Shown: positions 18,477 through 26,220, counted from the first letter of the stretch. The stretch: DNA of 64,000 nucleotides from Aminipila butyrica (GCF_010669305.1 NZ_CP048649.1:248001-312000), one strand, 5' to 3'. The notes: a model not told the origin generated them from the sequence alone. Made by a program: numbers and translations.

Positions 18477-18534
18477 AAAAGAAGGCTACCTTTAGACGGC
18501 TGTATGACAGCCTAAAAGGTAGCCTTCTTTTGTA
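18477..18534. terminator. Strong bidirectional terminator
   Basis: AAAAGAAGGCTACCTTTAG (18477-18495) pairs with the sequence ending CCTTCTTTT at 18531 (one bulged A), enclosing a second stem GGCTG/CAGCC. A-rich on the left and T-rich on the right, so it can end both the MATE operon and the opposing gene. Confidence 0.9.
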
Positions 18535-18597
18535 TTAGCCGCCAGTAAAAGTGCAGACTTGATAATTGTTTTTCATACTGCTATCTCTTTTCTTTTA

Positions 18598-19470
18598 TTA
18601 TTTTTCACTTGTAATTAATTCTTCAAGAAGGTCATCGATTTCTCTTTGGACAACTTCGCCGTACTGGGCACCGAGGTCCAGACTGTCATACATATATTCT
18701 TTGACTTGGCTCCAGGTGGTCTCCATGTCGTCAATGCCTCCGTTTCGCTCCCAACGGTCGTAGTGCTCGATGGTGGCCTTGTCGAAGCGCAGGGGTTGAA
18801 ACTCATCAATATAGGCCTGCTTCTTAATTGCGGAAATGGTACAGGTAAAAGCTGTAAAAGCCTCATCACTAATTGCGCCAACAGCGTTTAAACGGGCCAT
18901 GACTTCTGCTTTGGAGACTAAACTGCCGTCGTCCGGCACATCTGCTTGTATTTTTTTTACCATTTCTTCTTTGGACAGTCCGTCATAACCTAGTACGATT
19001 CTATTTCGCTCTTTTGCCGCTTCTCCATACAAGTTAATGGATTTTGGACTTTTTACGGTTTGACGCAAATTTTCCCAATGCTGTTTTCCGATGTCCTGAT
19101 ACTTTATCATGTTTACTAATATTTTTCCGCGATGGTTTGGAAAAGCTGACTCATACCGTTCTTCAAGCAACTTTTCAATCTCTACATCGGTCATGTCGCT
19201 GTAGTCCGTCTTTTCGTGGAGTTCTTGCAGCTCTTTTAGTTTCTGTCGCATAGGGTCGCTGCCGGTTAGGGTCAGGGTGTCTGTTCGCACGCTGCCGGTA
19301 CTGGCTGTAGGAGTGATTGTTCCCTCCTTGTCAGCCAGCAGATTGCGAAAGCTGTAGGCTAGGCCAGTGTTGGCGGCAGTCGTTTTTTTCGAACCGCCCC
19401 CCTGATAGGCGGCGCTGTTGCGGATATCTCCCAACGGATGTCGGTAATTCCCTGATAGTTTTACATTCAT
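18598..19470 (-). CDS. Hypothetical protein, 290 residues
   Basis: I do not recognise this protein. It has no membrane helix or signal peptide. It is hydrophilic and mostly helical, with a Gly/Ser/Thr-rich N-terminal part (about 25-70, includes YQGGGSKKTTAANTG) and an acidic C-terminus (EVVQREIDDLLEELITSEK). I prefer ATG 19470 over the in-frame ATG two codons earlier because AAAGGGAG then has normal spacing. It is a lone gene, convergent with the MATE operon and divergent from the sulfur operon. Its upstream DNA is the composite repeat also found before the two-component system at 34 kb, whose TATAAT faces this gene. Confidence 0.6.
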   Translation of the reverse strand: MNVKLSGNYRHPLGDIRNSAAYQGGGSKKTTAANTGLAYSFRNLLADKEGTITPTASTGSVRTDTLTLTGSDPMRQKLKELQELHEKTDYSDMTDVEIEKLLEERYESAFPNHRGKILVNMIKYQDIGKQHWENLRQTVKSPKSINLYGEAAKERNRIVLGYDGLSKEEMVKKIQADVPDDGSLVSKAEVMARLNAVGAISDEAFTAFTCTISAIKKQAYIDEFQPLRFDKATIEHYDRWERNGGIDDMETTWSQVKEYMYDSLDLGAQYGEVVQREIDDLLEELITSEK

Positions 19471-19532
19471 ATACATCTCCCTTTCTCTCTCACTATTTTA
19501 CACTCTTTTACAAAAATCACCAATACTTCTAT

Positions 19533-19619
19533 ATTATATCACACAAGCTACGTCGCCGTGTGATTCAATGAATGTTTCTCTGCGGCAACGCCGTATATAT
19601 AATAAAGGCATTCATTATA
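19533..19619 (-). repeat. Composite promoter-like repeat, copy on the minus strand
   Basis: Read on the minus strand: TATAAT (19614-19619), an AATGAATG/CATTCATT inverted repeat enclosing CGGC-aac-GCCG, then CATTGAATCACACGG, CGTAGCTTGTGTGA and a second TATAAT (19533-19538) with an extended -10 TG. This closely matches the element at 33857-33939 on the plus strand (ATTGAAACACACGG ... CGTAGCTCGTGTGTTATAAT); the TATAAT boxes are 81 apart here and 77 there. The proximal box lies 63 bases before the hypothetical gene and may be its promoter. Confidence 0.7.
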
Positions 19620-19650
19620 TCACTCCTCTTGGAGAACGCAGCCTATAAAA

Positions 19651-19740
19651 ACGCTATTTTTAAAGCCAAAATTCGATAGAAATAGCGTAATCAAATGTAA
19701 ATAGAGAAAACATTTTTTAGATTTCATGGAATCTAAAAAA
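19651..19740. other. Two inverted repeats between the hypothetical gene and the sulfur operon
   Basis: ACGCTATTT (19651-19659) is repeated inverted as AAATAGCGT (19680-19688), a 9-bp stem. Further on, TTTTTTAGATT (19713-19723) and AATCTAAAAAA (19730-19740) form a perfect 11-bp palindrome with a 6-base loop. The second resembles a bidirectional terminator; the first could be an operator or part of a transcript. Together with the repeat at 19533-19619 they fill the 360-base gap. Confidence 0.45.
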
Positions 19741-19767
19741 AATCATAGGTATTCAAAACTTTTCATA

Positions 19768-19796
19768 TTGACGATAATAATAAATTGTGTTAATTT
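19768..19796 (+). promoter_or_regulatory. Promoter of the sulfite-reduction/thiocarboxylate operon
   Basis: TTGACG (19768-19773), 17-base spacer, TAATTT (19791-19796). It lies 41 bases before the thioredoxin-like gene. From here to cysK the genes are closely spaced or overlapping and no terminator is visible, so this probably drives nine genes. Confidence 0.6.
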
Positions 19797-19837
19797 CTAT
19801 AAAACATATAGAATTACTAGGAATAAAGAGGGCGAAG

Positions 19838-20152
19838 ATGCAAAACGTAACAAATGACAATTTTGAAGAGGAGATCTTGAATTCTGATATACCAGTGTTG
19901 TTGGAATTTTATTCAGATGGCTGTATGCCCTGCAAGAGGTTGTCACCTACATTGGCAGAGTTAGAGGAAGAATACCACGAATTAAAAATTAAAAAAATGA
20001 ATGTAGCTTTTGGAGCAGAAACCGCGGGTAAATACAGTGTGATGAGTGTTCCGACCATTATTTTTTTTAAAGAAGGCCAGGAAGTGCACCGAATAAGCGG
20101 GCTTGTAAAAAAGGCAGAGCTTGAAGAAGTCATAAAGGAGGTCACAAGATGA
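19838..20152 (+). CDS. Thioredoxin-like protein with CMPC active site
   Basis: Small redox protein, 104 residues, with thioredoxin fold markers: FYSDGCMPCKRL (Cys29 and Cys32) and the cis-proline segment SVPTIIFF. The active site is CMPC rather than the usual CGPC, suggesting a dedicated partner. I start it at ATG 19838 with AAAGAGGGCG upstream; the longer frame from 19787 would begin inside the promoter. Its stop overlaps the ATG of the JAMM gene. In this operon it may supply electrons to sulfite reductase or keep the carrier and TusA-like cysteines reduced; this is inferred from position. Confidence 0.85.
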   Translation: MQNVTNDNFEEEILNSDIPVLLEFYSDGCMPCKRLSPTLAELEEEYHELKIKKMNVAFGAETAGKYSVMSVPTIIFFKEGQEVHRISGLVKKAELEEVIKEVTR

Positions 20153-20559
20153 TACGCTTGCCAAAACATCTGTACGGTGAAATGCTGGAGGCGGCTAAAG
20201 TAGGCAATCCGGAAGAAATATGCGGACTGATAGGCGGAATCAAAGAGGGGGACATAAGGGAAGTAAAAGAAATCTATCTTCTTGAAAATATAGATCATTC
20301 GAAGGAGCATTTTTCCATGAGCCCAAAAGATCAGCTGGAAGCGGTCAAAGACATGCGGCGAAAAGGACTGGTCCCTCTTGGAAATTTCCATTCCCATCCA
20401 GAGAGCCCTTCCAGGCCTTCTGAAGAAGATAAACGTCTTGCCTATGACAAAGAGGCAAGTTATCTAATTCTATCCATTATGAACATAGAAGAGCCTGTAT
20501 TAAAAGCCTTCAGGATTTCAGAACAGGTAAGTAGGGAAGAAAAAATTGAATATATATAG
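20149..20559 (+). CDS. hcyD: JAMM/MPN+ zinc protease that trims a ThiS-like sulfur carrier
   Basis: Zinc metalloprotease of the Mec/HcyD group, 136 residues. The complete JAMM motif is present: Glu23 (PEEICGL), His81 and His83 (HSH), Ser91 and Asp94, matching HxH-x7-S-x2-D. In Wolinella the homologue HcyD removes the C-terminal extension of the carrier HcyS, and in Mycobacterium Mec releases cysteine from CysO. The carrier encoded 1.5 kb downstream ends in GGG followed by seven extra residues, so a trimming protease is needed. It overlaps the thioredoxin gene (ATGA) and is followed by the sulfite reductase gene. Confidence 0.88.
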   Translation: MIRLPKHLYGEMLEAAKVGNPEEICGLIGGIKEGDIREVKEIYLLENIDHSKEHFSMSPKDQLEAVKDMRRKGLVPLGNFHSHPESPSRPSEEDKRLAYDKEASYLILSIMNIEEPVLKAFRISEQVSREEKIEYI

Positions 20560-20570
20560 GAGGAAATAAG

Positions 20571-21431
20571 ATGGCTGTAGATTATGGGACGTTAAAAAGA
20601 GGCGGATTTATGCGCCAGAAGCAAAAAAATTGCTTTTCTCTGAGATTAAAGGTTGTGGGCGGACATCTGGAGGCAAAGCAACTTTTAAAGATTGCAGAGA
20701 TTTCGGAGAAATATGGTGACGGGCATGTACATTTGACATCCAGACAGGGGGTTGAAATCCCCTTTATAAAGCTTGCGGATATTGACGAGGTAAAGACTGC
20801 TCTGGCGGAGGGGGACTGTGAACCGGGAACCTGCGGCCCTAGAGTACGGACGGTCACCGCCTGTCAGGGAATGGAGATTTGTCCCAGCGGATGTGTGGAC
20901 ACCTATGCGCTGGCTCAAGAATTAAGTGAGCGGTTCTTTGGCATGGAGCTGCCCCATAAATTTAAGTTTGGCGTCACAGGATGCCAGAACAACTGCCTCA
21001 AAGCCGAAGAAAATGATATTGGCATCAAAGGCGGTATACGGGTCACGTGGATAGAGGACAAATGTATCCACTGTGGGGTCTGTGAAAGCATATGCAGAAC
21101 GAAAGCAATAAGTTTTAAGGATAATAAGCTTCTTCTTGATGAAAGCAAATGCAATTACTGTGGTCGATGTACAAAAGCCTGTCCTGTTGATTCATGGGTA
21201 AACGACGAAGGCTATATCTTGTCCTTTGGCGGCCTTTTCGGCAACCGAATCCATAGAGGGGAAGAGCTGCTGCCCCTTATACAGGACAAGGAAACGTTAT
21301 TCCGGGTTATTGATGCAGCGGTTCATTTCTTTAAGGAGAACGGTTCTTCTGGAGAACGGTTCCGCTTTACCATAGAACGAGTTGGGGAAGAAATTTTCAG
21401 AGAAAAAATGAAGGAGGCTTATCATGGCTGA
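20571..21431 (+). CDS. Small siroheme sulfite reductase with ferredoxin domain (AsrC-like)
   Basis: Predicted to reduce sulfite to sulfide with six electrons. The siroheme/[4Fe-4S] ligands are Cys98 and Cys104 (CQGMEIC) and Cys138 and Cys142 (CQNNC). Inserted after them is a two-cluster ferredoxin domain with Cys165/168/171/175 and Cys194/197/200/204. 286 residues, close to AsrC and related nitrite/sulfite reductases. No AsrA or AsrB gene lies nearby, so electrons must come from ferredoxin or another donor. It overlaps the TusA-like gene by eight bases, placing sulfide production directly with sulfur transfer. Confidence 0.88.
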   Translation: MAVDYGTLKRGGFMRQKQKNCFSLRLKVVGGHLEAKQLLKIAEISEKYGDGHVHLTSRQGVEIPFIKLADIDEVKTALAEGDCEPGTCGPRVRTVTACQGMEICPSGCVDTYALAQELSERFFGMELPHKFKFGVTGCQNNCLKAEENDIGIKGGIRVTWIEDKCIHCGVCESICRTKAISFKDNKLLLDESKCNYCGRCTKACPVDSWVNDEGYILSFGGLFGNRIHRGEELLPLIQDKETLFRVIDAAVHFFKENGSSGERFRFTIERVGEEIFREKMKEAYHG

Positions 21432-21669
21432 TATTAAAATTGACGATTATGTAGATATAACCGATGTGGTATGTCCTATAACTTTTGTTAAAGCAAAGGT
21501 AGCCATTGAGGAACTGGAGCCAGGACAGATTCTTTCGGTTCATATGAATGAAGGGGAGCCGATTCAGAATGTTCCCCGCTCTATGAAAGAAGAAGGGCAT
21601 AAAGTTCTTAAATTAAATAAAAATGATGATGGAACCTATGATTTGATTGTTGAGAAAGGCGAGGAATAG
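21424..21669 (+). CDS. TusA/SirA-like sulfur carrier with CPIT motif
   Basis: 81-residue sulfurtransferase-fold protein. TusA proteins carry persulfide on the Cys of a CPxP motif. Here the motif is CPIT with Cys17, so the second proline is replaced by threonine. Similar TusA-like genes sit in the HcyS-type methionine cluster of Wolinella. Likely role: passing sulfide or sulfane sulfur to the carrier protein or supporting the sulfite reductase. Overlaps the preceding gene by eight bases with AAGGAGG in front; the ThiS-like gene follows by three bases. Confidence 0.85.
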   Translation: MADIKIDDYVDITDVVCPITFVKAKVAIEELEPGQILSVHMNEGEPIQNVPRSMKEEGHKVLKLNKNDDGTYDLIVEKGEE

Positions 21670-21672
21670 AAG

Positions 21673-21897
21673 ATGAAAGTAACCGTAAGCGGAGAAGTAA
21701 AGGAATATAAGGATGAAATTACCCTAGCGGAACTTATTACAGAAGAAAACGTACAGACTCCTGAATATGTTACCGTTTCTGTGAATGATGAGCTTCTGGG
21801 AGCTGGAGCCTTTGAAGAAACCGTATTAAAGGACGGTGACACTTTGGAGTTTTTGTACTTCATGGGAGGAGGATGTTGTCATGGCCTTTTCCAATGA
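21673..21897 (+). CDS. hcyS: ThiS-like sulfur carrier protein with masked GGG C-terminus
   Basis: 74-residue beta-grasp protein. ThiS-type carriers end in Gly-Gly, which is adenylated and converted to a thiocarboxylate. Here GGG (65-67) is followed by CCHGLFQ (68-74), so the glycines are masked and need proteolytic exposure, as known for HcyS in Wolinella. The tail is encoded where the next gene begins: the GGAGGAGG encoding the glycines is also the ribosome site of the ThiF-like gene, and the frames overlap by 17 bases. The protease, activating enzyme and MetY are all in the same operon. Confidence 0.87.
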   Translation: MKVTVSGEVKEYKDEITLAELITEENVQTPEYVTVSVNDELLGAGAFEETVLKDGDTLEFLYFMGGGCCHGLFQ

Positions 21898-22690
21898 GCA
21901 AATTCAACGGTATTCCAGGCATATTATCTTAAAAGAGGTCGGCGTTAAGGGGCAAAAGAAGCTTCTGGACAGTAAAGTACTGATTATTGGTGCAGGAGGC
22001 CTGGGGGCGCCCGCCGCTATGTACCTTGCCGCAGCAGGAGTGGGAACCATCGGCATTGCCGATGCGGATGAGGTAGATTTGTCAAACCTGCAGCGCCAGA
22101 TTATACATGGGACCGAGGATGTGGGAAAAGCCAAGGTTCTTTCAGCGAAAGAGACCATGGAGAGCATTAACCCAGACGTCCGGGTGCATACATATCGGAC
22201 CTTTGTCAGCGCAGACAATATCATGGACCTCATAAAAGAGTATGACTTTGTCATAGATGGCACCGATAATTTCCCGGCAAAGTTTTTAATTAATGATGCC
22301 TGTGTCATGGCGGAAAAACCCTTTTCACATGCAGGTATCATCCGATTTCAGGGTCAGCTGATGACCTACGTTCCCGGACAAGGGCCTTGCTACCGATGTA
22401 TTTTCAAAAATCCGCCGCCGAAGGATGCCGTACCTACTTGTAAGCAGGCAGGCGTAATTGGAGCCATGGGCGGTGTGATTGGAAGTCTGCAGGCAATGGA
22501 AGCGGTTAAATATATTCTTGGTGCGGGAAACCTGCTGACGGGCTATTTGCTGACTTATGACGCCCTTACAATGGAATTCAGAAAGATAAAACTGCCAAAA
22601 GCCATGAAGGACTGTCCGGTCTGTGGCGAAAATCCCACCATTCGAGAACTGATTGATTATGAACAGACAGAATGTGCGGGAATTTTGTAA
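21881..22690 (+). CDS. hcyF: ThiF/MoeB-like E1 enzyme activating the sulfur carrier
   Basis: Adenylates the C-terminal glycine of the carrier so that sulfide can form the thiocarboxylate. Shown by the nucleotide-binding GAGGLGAPAAMYLAAAG (about 35-51), the DEVDLSNLQRQ loop, zinc ligands CYRC and CPVC, and PTCKQAGVIGAMGG containing the candidate catalytic Cys. I start it at ATG 21881 (MAFSNEQIQRYSRHI, 269 residues), matching the family N-terminus, with GGGAGGAGG upstream inside the carrier gene. The longer frame from 21836 adds 15 atypical residues. Confidence 0.9.
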   Translation: MAFSNEQIQRYSRHIILKEVGVKGQKKLLDSKVLIIGAGGLGAPAAMYLAAAGVGTIGIADADEVDLSNLQRQIIHGTEDVGKAKVLSAKETMESINPDVRVHTYRTFVSADNIMDLIKEYDFVIDGTDNFPAKFLINDACVMAEKPFSHAGIIRFQGQLMTYVPGQGPCYRCIFKNPPPKDAVPTCKQAGVIGAMGGVIGSLQAMEAVKYILGAGNLLTGYLLTYDALTMEFRKIKLPKAMKDCPVCGENPTIRELIDYEQTECAGIL

Positions 22691-22703
22691 GGAGTGATAA
22701 AAA

Positions 22704-23948
22704 TTGAAATATGATACATCTTTATTACACGGTAATTTTAGTGGAGACCGGAATACTGGGGCTACCCTGATTCCTATTTATCAGACAAGTGCCTTTGGAC
22801 AGGACAGCGCAGAACAGATTGAAAAGATCTTTCACAATCAGGCGGCAGGGTTTGCGTATACCAGAATAAATAATCCGACGGTAGCTTCTTTTGAAAACCG
22901 CATAACTTATCTTGAAGGCGGTATAGCCTCTGTTGCTACTTCCTCAGGGATGGCGGCCATTGCCGCCGCCTTTCTCAATATCCTTTCAAGCGGAGATGAA
23001 GTCATCTCTAAAAGCTCAGTTTTCGGCGGCACCCTTGATTTATTTAAGGATTTGGAAAACCTAGGAATAAAAGTCCGTTACGTGGAGGATATTACAAAAG
23101 AGGTGCTGGAGGGACTGGTCAACAATCGTACAAAGGCTGTTTTTGCAGAAACAATAGGAAATCCAAAACTTGACGTAACGGATATAAAAGAGGCTGCCGA
23201 GATCATACACAGTTATAATCTGCCCTTTATCCTGGACAATACCACAGCCACTACCTATCTGGTACGGGGTATTGACTTAGGTGCAGATATTATCATCAAC
23301 TCTGCATCAAAGTATATTAATGGCAGCAGCAATTCAATAAGCGGAATTATTACAGACAGCGGTAATTATGCATGGAGTCTGGAGAAGTATCCGATCATGA
23401 AAGATTACATCAGGCTGGGACGGCTGGCTTTTACAGCTAAACTTAGAAGTGATACTTTTCGCAATCTGGGCTGTTGTTTGAGCCCCATGAATGCATACTA
23501 CAATGCCCTGGGGCTGGAAACCTTGAGCCTGCGAATGGAAAGGCACTGCACCAATGCCTTAAAGTTGGCCGAAAGCTTGGATGGCAAAGAAGGCATCCGG
23601 GAAATCGCCTATCCGCTTCTTCAGTCAAATCCGTATTATGCTATTGCAAAAAAGCAGTTTAAGGATAAAGGCGGCGGGATCTTTACGCTACGCCTGTATA
23701 CAAAAGAGAGAGCCTTTGCTTTTATAAATCAGTTAAAATATGCAATTAATATCACCAACATAGGCGATACGAAGACCCTTGTCATCCATCCGGCATCTAC
23801 GATATATGCCCATAGCAATGAAGAAGAGCAGGAAAAAGCAGGGGTTTATGAAGACCTCATACGGGTGAGTGTGGGGATTGAAGATATTGAAGATTTGATG
23901 GAAGACTTCCATCAGGCATTGACCTACGTAAACGAAAATTTTAAATAG
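22704..23948 (+). CDS. metY: O-acetylhomoserine sulfhydrylase/cystathionine gamma-synthase family (MetY-type)
   Basis: PLP enzyme that forms homocysteine from an activated homoserine and sulfide or a protein thiocarboxylate. 414 residues. Visible features: the PLP Lys203 in NSASKYINGSSN, the phosphate-binding region SSGMAAIAAAFL, and the YTRINNPT N-terminal motif. The start is TTG 22704 after AAGGAGTGATAAAAA. MetY, MetB and MetC share one fold; the position behind a ThiS/ThiF pair and a JAMM protease favours the MetY-with-HcyS function described in Wolinella. Confidence 0.88.
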   Translation: MKYDTSLLHGNFSGDRNTGATLIPIYQTSAFGQDSAEQIEKIFHNQAAGFAYTRINNPTVASFENRITYLEGGIASVATSSGMAAIAAAFLNILSSGDEVISKSSVFGGTLDLFKDLENLGIKVRYVEDITKEVLEGLVNNRTKAVFAETIGNPKLDVTDIKEAAEIIHSYNLPFILDNTTATTYLVRGIDLGADIIINSASKYINGSSNSISGIITDSGNYAWSLEKYPIMKDYIRLGRLAFTAKLRSDTFRNLGCCLSPMNAYYNALGLETLSLRMERHCTNALKLAESLDGKEGIREIAYPLLQSNPYYAIAKKQFKDKGGGIFTLRLYTKERAFAFINQLKYAINITNIGDTKTLVIHPASTIYAHSNEEEQEKAGVYEDLIRVSVGIEDIEDLMEDFHQALTYVNENFK

Positions 23949-23995
23949 AGAGCTGAAAAAGGTCTTGCAGCAATTCTACAGAGAGGAGGGAGAAT

Positions 23996-25042
23996 TTGTA
24001 TAAGGCATTGCTTGTTTTTGATAATTATAACCTTCTTGAAGAAATAAAGAGATTACGAATATGGGGAGAATCTTCTGAATTTGAGATTGAGGATATTGTA
24101 AATGACGGTACCTCCGCTTACCGAAAAATGAGAGAGAAAAATTATGACCTGGTGATAACAGAAATCCGCATTACGGGCCTGGATGGGCTCCAGCTTTTAC
24201 GGAATGCAAAGAAAGAGGGAACCTGTTCTCATATGGTCCTTTGCAGTGAATTTGAAGATTTTAATTATGCCAGACAGGGGATTATTCTGGGAGCGTATGA
24301 CTATTTTGCTAAACCCTTTGATGAAACCCTTTTCTTTTCTATGTTTAATCGCATTAAGAATGAAACCTTTGAAAGCGAAGCGGTAGGAGTCTACTATGGC
24401 GAAGAAATAATTACTTTCTTTGAAAATAGAGATAAAGGTATTTATGATTATGTCTCGACCATGTTAGAAGAAATATATGCGAACAATAAAGACATACTAA
24501 AAGCAGATAAAAAGGCAAGAAATATATGCCGGACAGTTATCGATGAGGTTTTCAACCGCCATGAATGGCTGGATTTATACATTGTGCAGGAAGATTTTTA
24601 TACTTTTGACGGGATTAATGAAAGCAATCATGGAACCTATAAAAAGCGTTATAAAACAATCCTATATAATCTCTTTGACGAATTTTGTGAATTGCTTTTA
24701 CATTGCAACAAGGCTAAGATTTCGGAAGTCATTTCGTATATATTGAACAACCCGGAAAATAATTTAAAACAAAAAAGTATTGCGGAAGAACTTAATATAA
24801 ATAGCTCTTACCTGAGCACGGTTTTTTTTGCACAAACAGGAGTCCGCTTTGTAGATTATCTGACAACCGTTAAGCTAAAACGGGCCGGATGGCTGTTGAA
24901 GGAGACAAATTTAAAGGTGTTTGATATAGCAGAAAGATTAGACTACAAAGATATCGGATACTTTTCAAGATTATTCAAGAGCAAATACAGCTTACCGCCA
25001 TCGGAATACAGAAATTCTGGTGGATATGATTATCAAATATAA
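23996..25042 (+). CDS. AraC-type regulator with a non-canonical receiver domain
   Basis: Residues 1-120 form a response-regulator receiver and the last 100 an AraC/XylS double helix-turn-helix (IAEELNINSSYLSTVFFAQTG ... FSRLFKSKYSLPPSEYRNS). The receiver is altered: the phosphorylated Asp is Glu56 (DLVITEIRI) and the acidic pair near the N-terminus is Asp9-Asn10. The switch Lys is kept (AKPFD). No histidine kinase lies nearby. A Glu there often mimics the phosphorylated state, so the protein may be constitutively active or sense something other than phosphorylation. Start is TTG 23996 after GAGGAGGGAGAAT. It sits between metY and cysK and is the likely local regulator of the sulfur genes. Confidence 0.87.
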   Translation: MYKALLVFDNYNLLEEIKRLRIWGESSEFEIEDIVNDGTSAYRKMREKNYDLVITEIRITGLDGLQLLRNAKKEGTCSHMVLCSEFEDFNYARQGIILGAYDYFAKPFDETLFFSMFNRIKNETFESEAVGVYYGEEIITFFENRDKGIYDYVSTMLEEIYANNKDILKADKKARNICRTVIDEVFNRHEWLDLYIVQEDFYTFDGINESNHGTYKKRYKTILYNLFDEFCELLLHCNKAKISEVISYILNNPENNLKQKSIAEELNINSSYLSTVFFAQTGVRFVDYLTTVKLKRAGWLLKETNLKVFDIAERLDYKDIGYFSRLFKSKYSLPPSEYRNSGGYDYQI

Positions 25043-25087
25043 AAAGTTGGTAAATTAAAAAAATAAAAATAAAGGAGGAAATCTTTT

Positions 25088-26020
25088 ATGGCAAGGATTT
25101 ATAAAAAAATAACAGAGTTGATAGGCAGCACCCCGATGATGGAGGTTGAGAATTATGAGAAAGCGAACGATTTAAAAGCTTCTCTGCTGGTGAAATTAGA
25201 ATATTTTAATCCGGCAGGATCGGTTAAAGATCGGATTGCAGTAGCGATGATTGACGATGCCGAGAGAAAAGGAATATTAGAAAAAGGTGCAGTTATCATC
25301 GAGCCCACCTCAGGCAATACAGGAATCGGTCTTGCAGCCGTAGCCGCAGCAAGAGGATACCGAATCATTATTACCATGCCGGAGACCATGAGTGTAGAAC
25401 GACGAAATCTATTAAAAGCGTATGGTGCCGAATTGGTTTTAACCGATGGAGCCAAAGGCATGAAAGGCGCTATTGCCAAAGCAGAAGAGCTGGCGGCTGA
25501 GATAGAGAACAGTTTTATCCCGAGTCAGTTCACTAATCCGGCAAACCCGGCTTACCATAAAGAAACCACTGGCCCAGAAATATGGCGGGATACAGATGGA
25601 AAGGTAGATATTTTTGTGGCAGGAGTCGGTACAGGGGGAACCATCACCGGTGTAGGCGAGTATTTAAAGGAGCAAAACCCCAATATAAAAATTGTGGCCG
25701 TAGAGCCGGCCGGATCTCCGGTGCTGTCAGAAGGGACGGCAGGGCCCCACAAGATACAGGGAATCGGAGCGGGATTTGTTCCGGACACCTTAAATACAGC
25801 TGTTTACGATGAGATTATAACGGTTGAGAATGAAGATGCCTTTGAAGCAGGCAGAGCCATTGCCCTTAAAGAAGGCTTTTTAGTAGGGATTTCATCGGGA
25901 GCAGCAGTATGGGCCGCTACAGCGCTTGCTAAAAGACCAGAGAACGAAGGAAAGATCATTGTTGCTCTGCTGCCGGACACAGGGGACCGATACCTGTCCA
26001 CACCGTTATTTATGGGGTAG
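25088..26020 (+). CDS. cysK: Cysteine synthase (O-acetylserine sulfhydrylase)
   Basis: PLP enzyme forming cysteine from O-acetylserine and sulfide. PLP Lys47 in NPAGSVKDR, substrate loop EPTSGNTGIGLA, phosphate-binding GVGTGGTITGVG and the C-terminal SSGAAVWAA are all present; 310 residues. AAAGGAGGAAATCTTTT precedes the ATG. No obvious promoter lies between it and the regulator gene. In other bacteria a related CysM takes sulfur from a carrier thiocarboxylate, so whether this one uses free sulfide or the carrier is open. Confidence 0.93.
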   Translation: MARIYKKITELIGSTPMMEVENYEKANDLKASLLVKLEYFNPAGSVKDRIAVAMIDDAERKGILEKGAVIIEPTSGNTGIGLAAVAAARGYRIIITMPETMSVERRNLLKAYGAELVLTDGAKGMKGAIAKAEELAAEIENSFIPSQFTNPANPAYHKETTGPEIWRDTDGKVDIFVAGVGTGGTITGVGEYLKEQNPNIKIVAVEPAGSPVLSEGTAGPHKIQGIGAGFVPDTLNTAVYDEIITVENEDAFEAGRAIALKEGFLVGISSGAAVWAATALAKRPENEGKIIVALLPDTGDRYLSTPLFMG

Positions 26021-26110
26021 ATTTTCTAAAATATAGGATATCAACTTTCATTTTGTCTTTTTGATATAGCTGGATAAATGACCTATGAAAAAATTTAAAA
26101 TTTTTTCGCA

Positions 26111-26140
26111 TTTACACAAAAGCTTGAAATGTATTATAGT
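26111..26140 (+). promoter_or_regulatory. Promoter of the sulfonate importer / glycyl radical enzyme operon
   Basis: TTTACA (26111-26116), 18-base spacer, TATAGT (26135-26140). It would start transcription just before the stem at 26158-26220. The five genes from the binding protein to the activase have no terminator between them, so this is probably one transcript. Confidence 0.6.
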
Positions 26141-26157
26141 AAATAAAATATCCGTAA

Positions 26158-26220
26158 TTCATATAGGAAAACAGTATAATGATTAAGCGGTCTTTAAATC
26201 TCGATGCTGTTTTATATGAA
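26158..26220 (+). promoter_or_regulatory. Long stem-loop in the 5' leader of the sulfonate operon
   Basis: TTCATAT (26158-26164) pairs with ATATGAA (26214-26220), and AAAACAG (26068+100 to 26174, i.e. 26168-26174) with CTGTTTT (26207-26213). This gives a 14-bp stem with one 3-base bulge (AGG) around a 32-base loop. It lies within the predicted leader, 42 bases before the binding-protein start. No T tract follows, so it is not a standard terminator. It matches no riboswitch I know and may be an RNA element or a regulator site. Confidence 0.5.
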
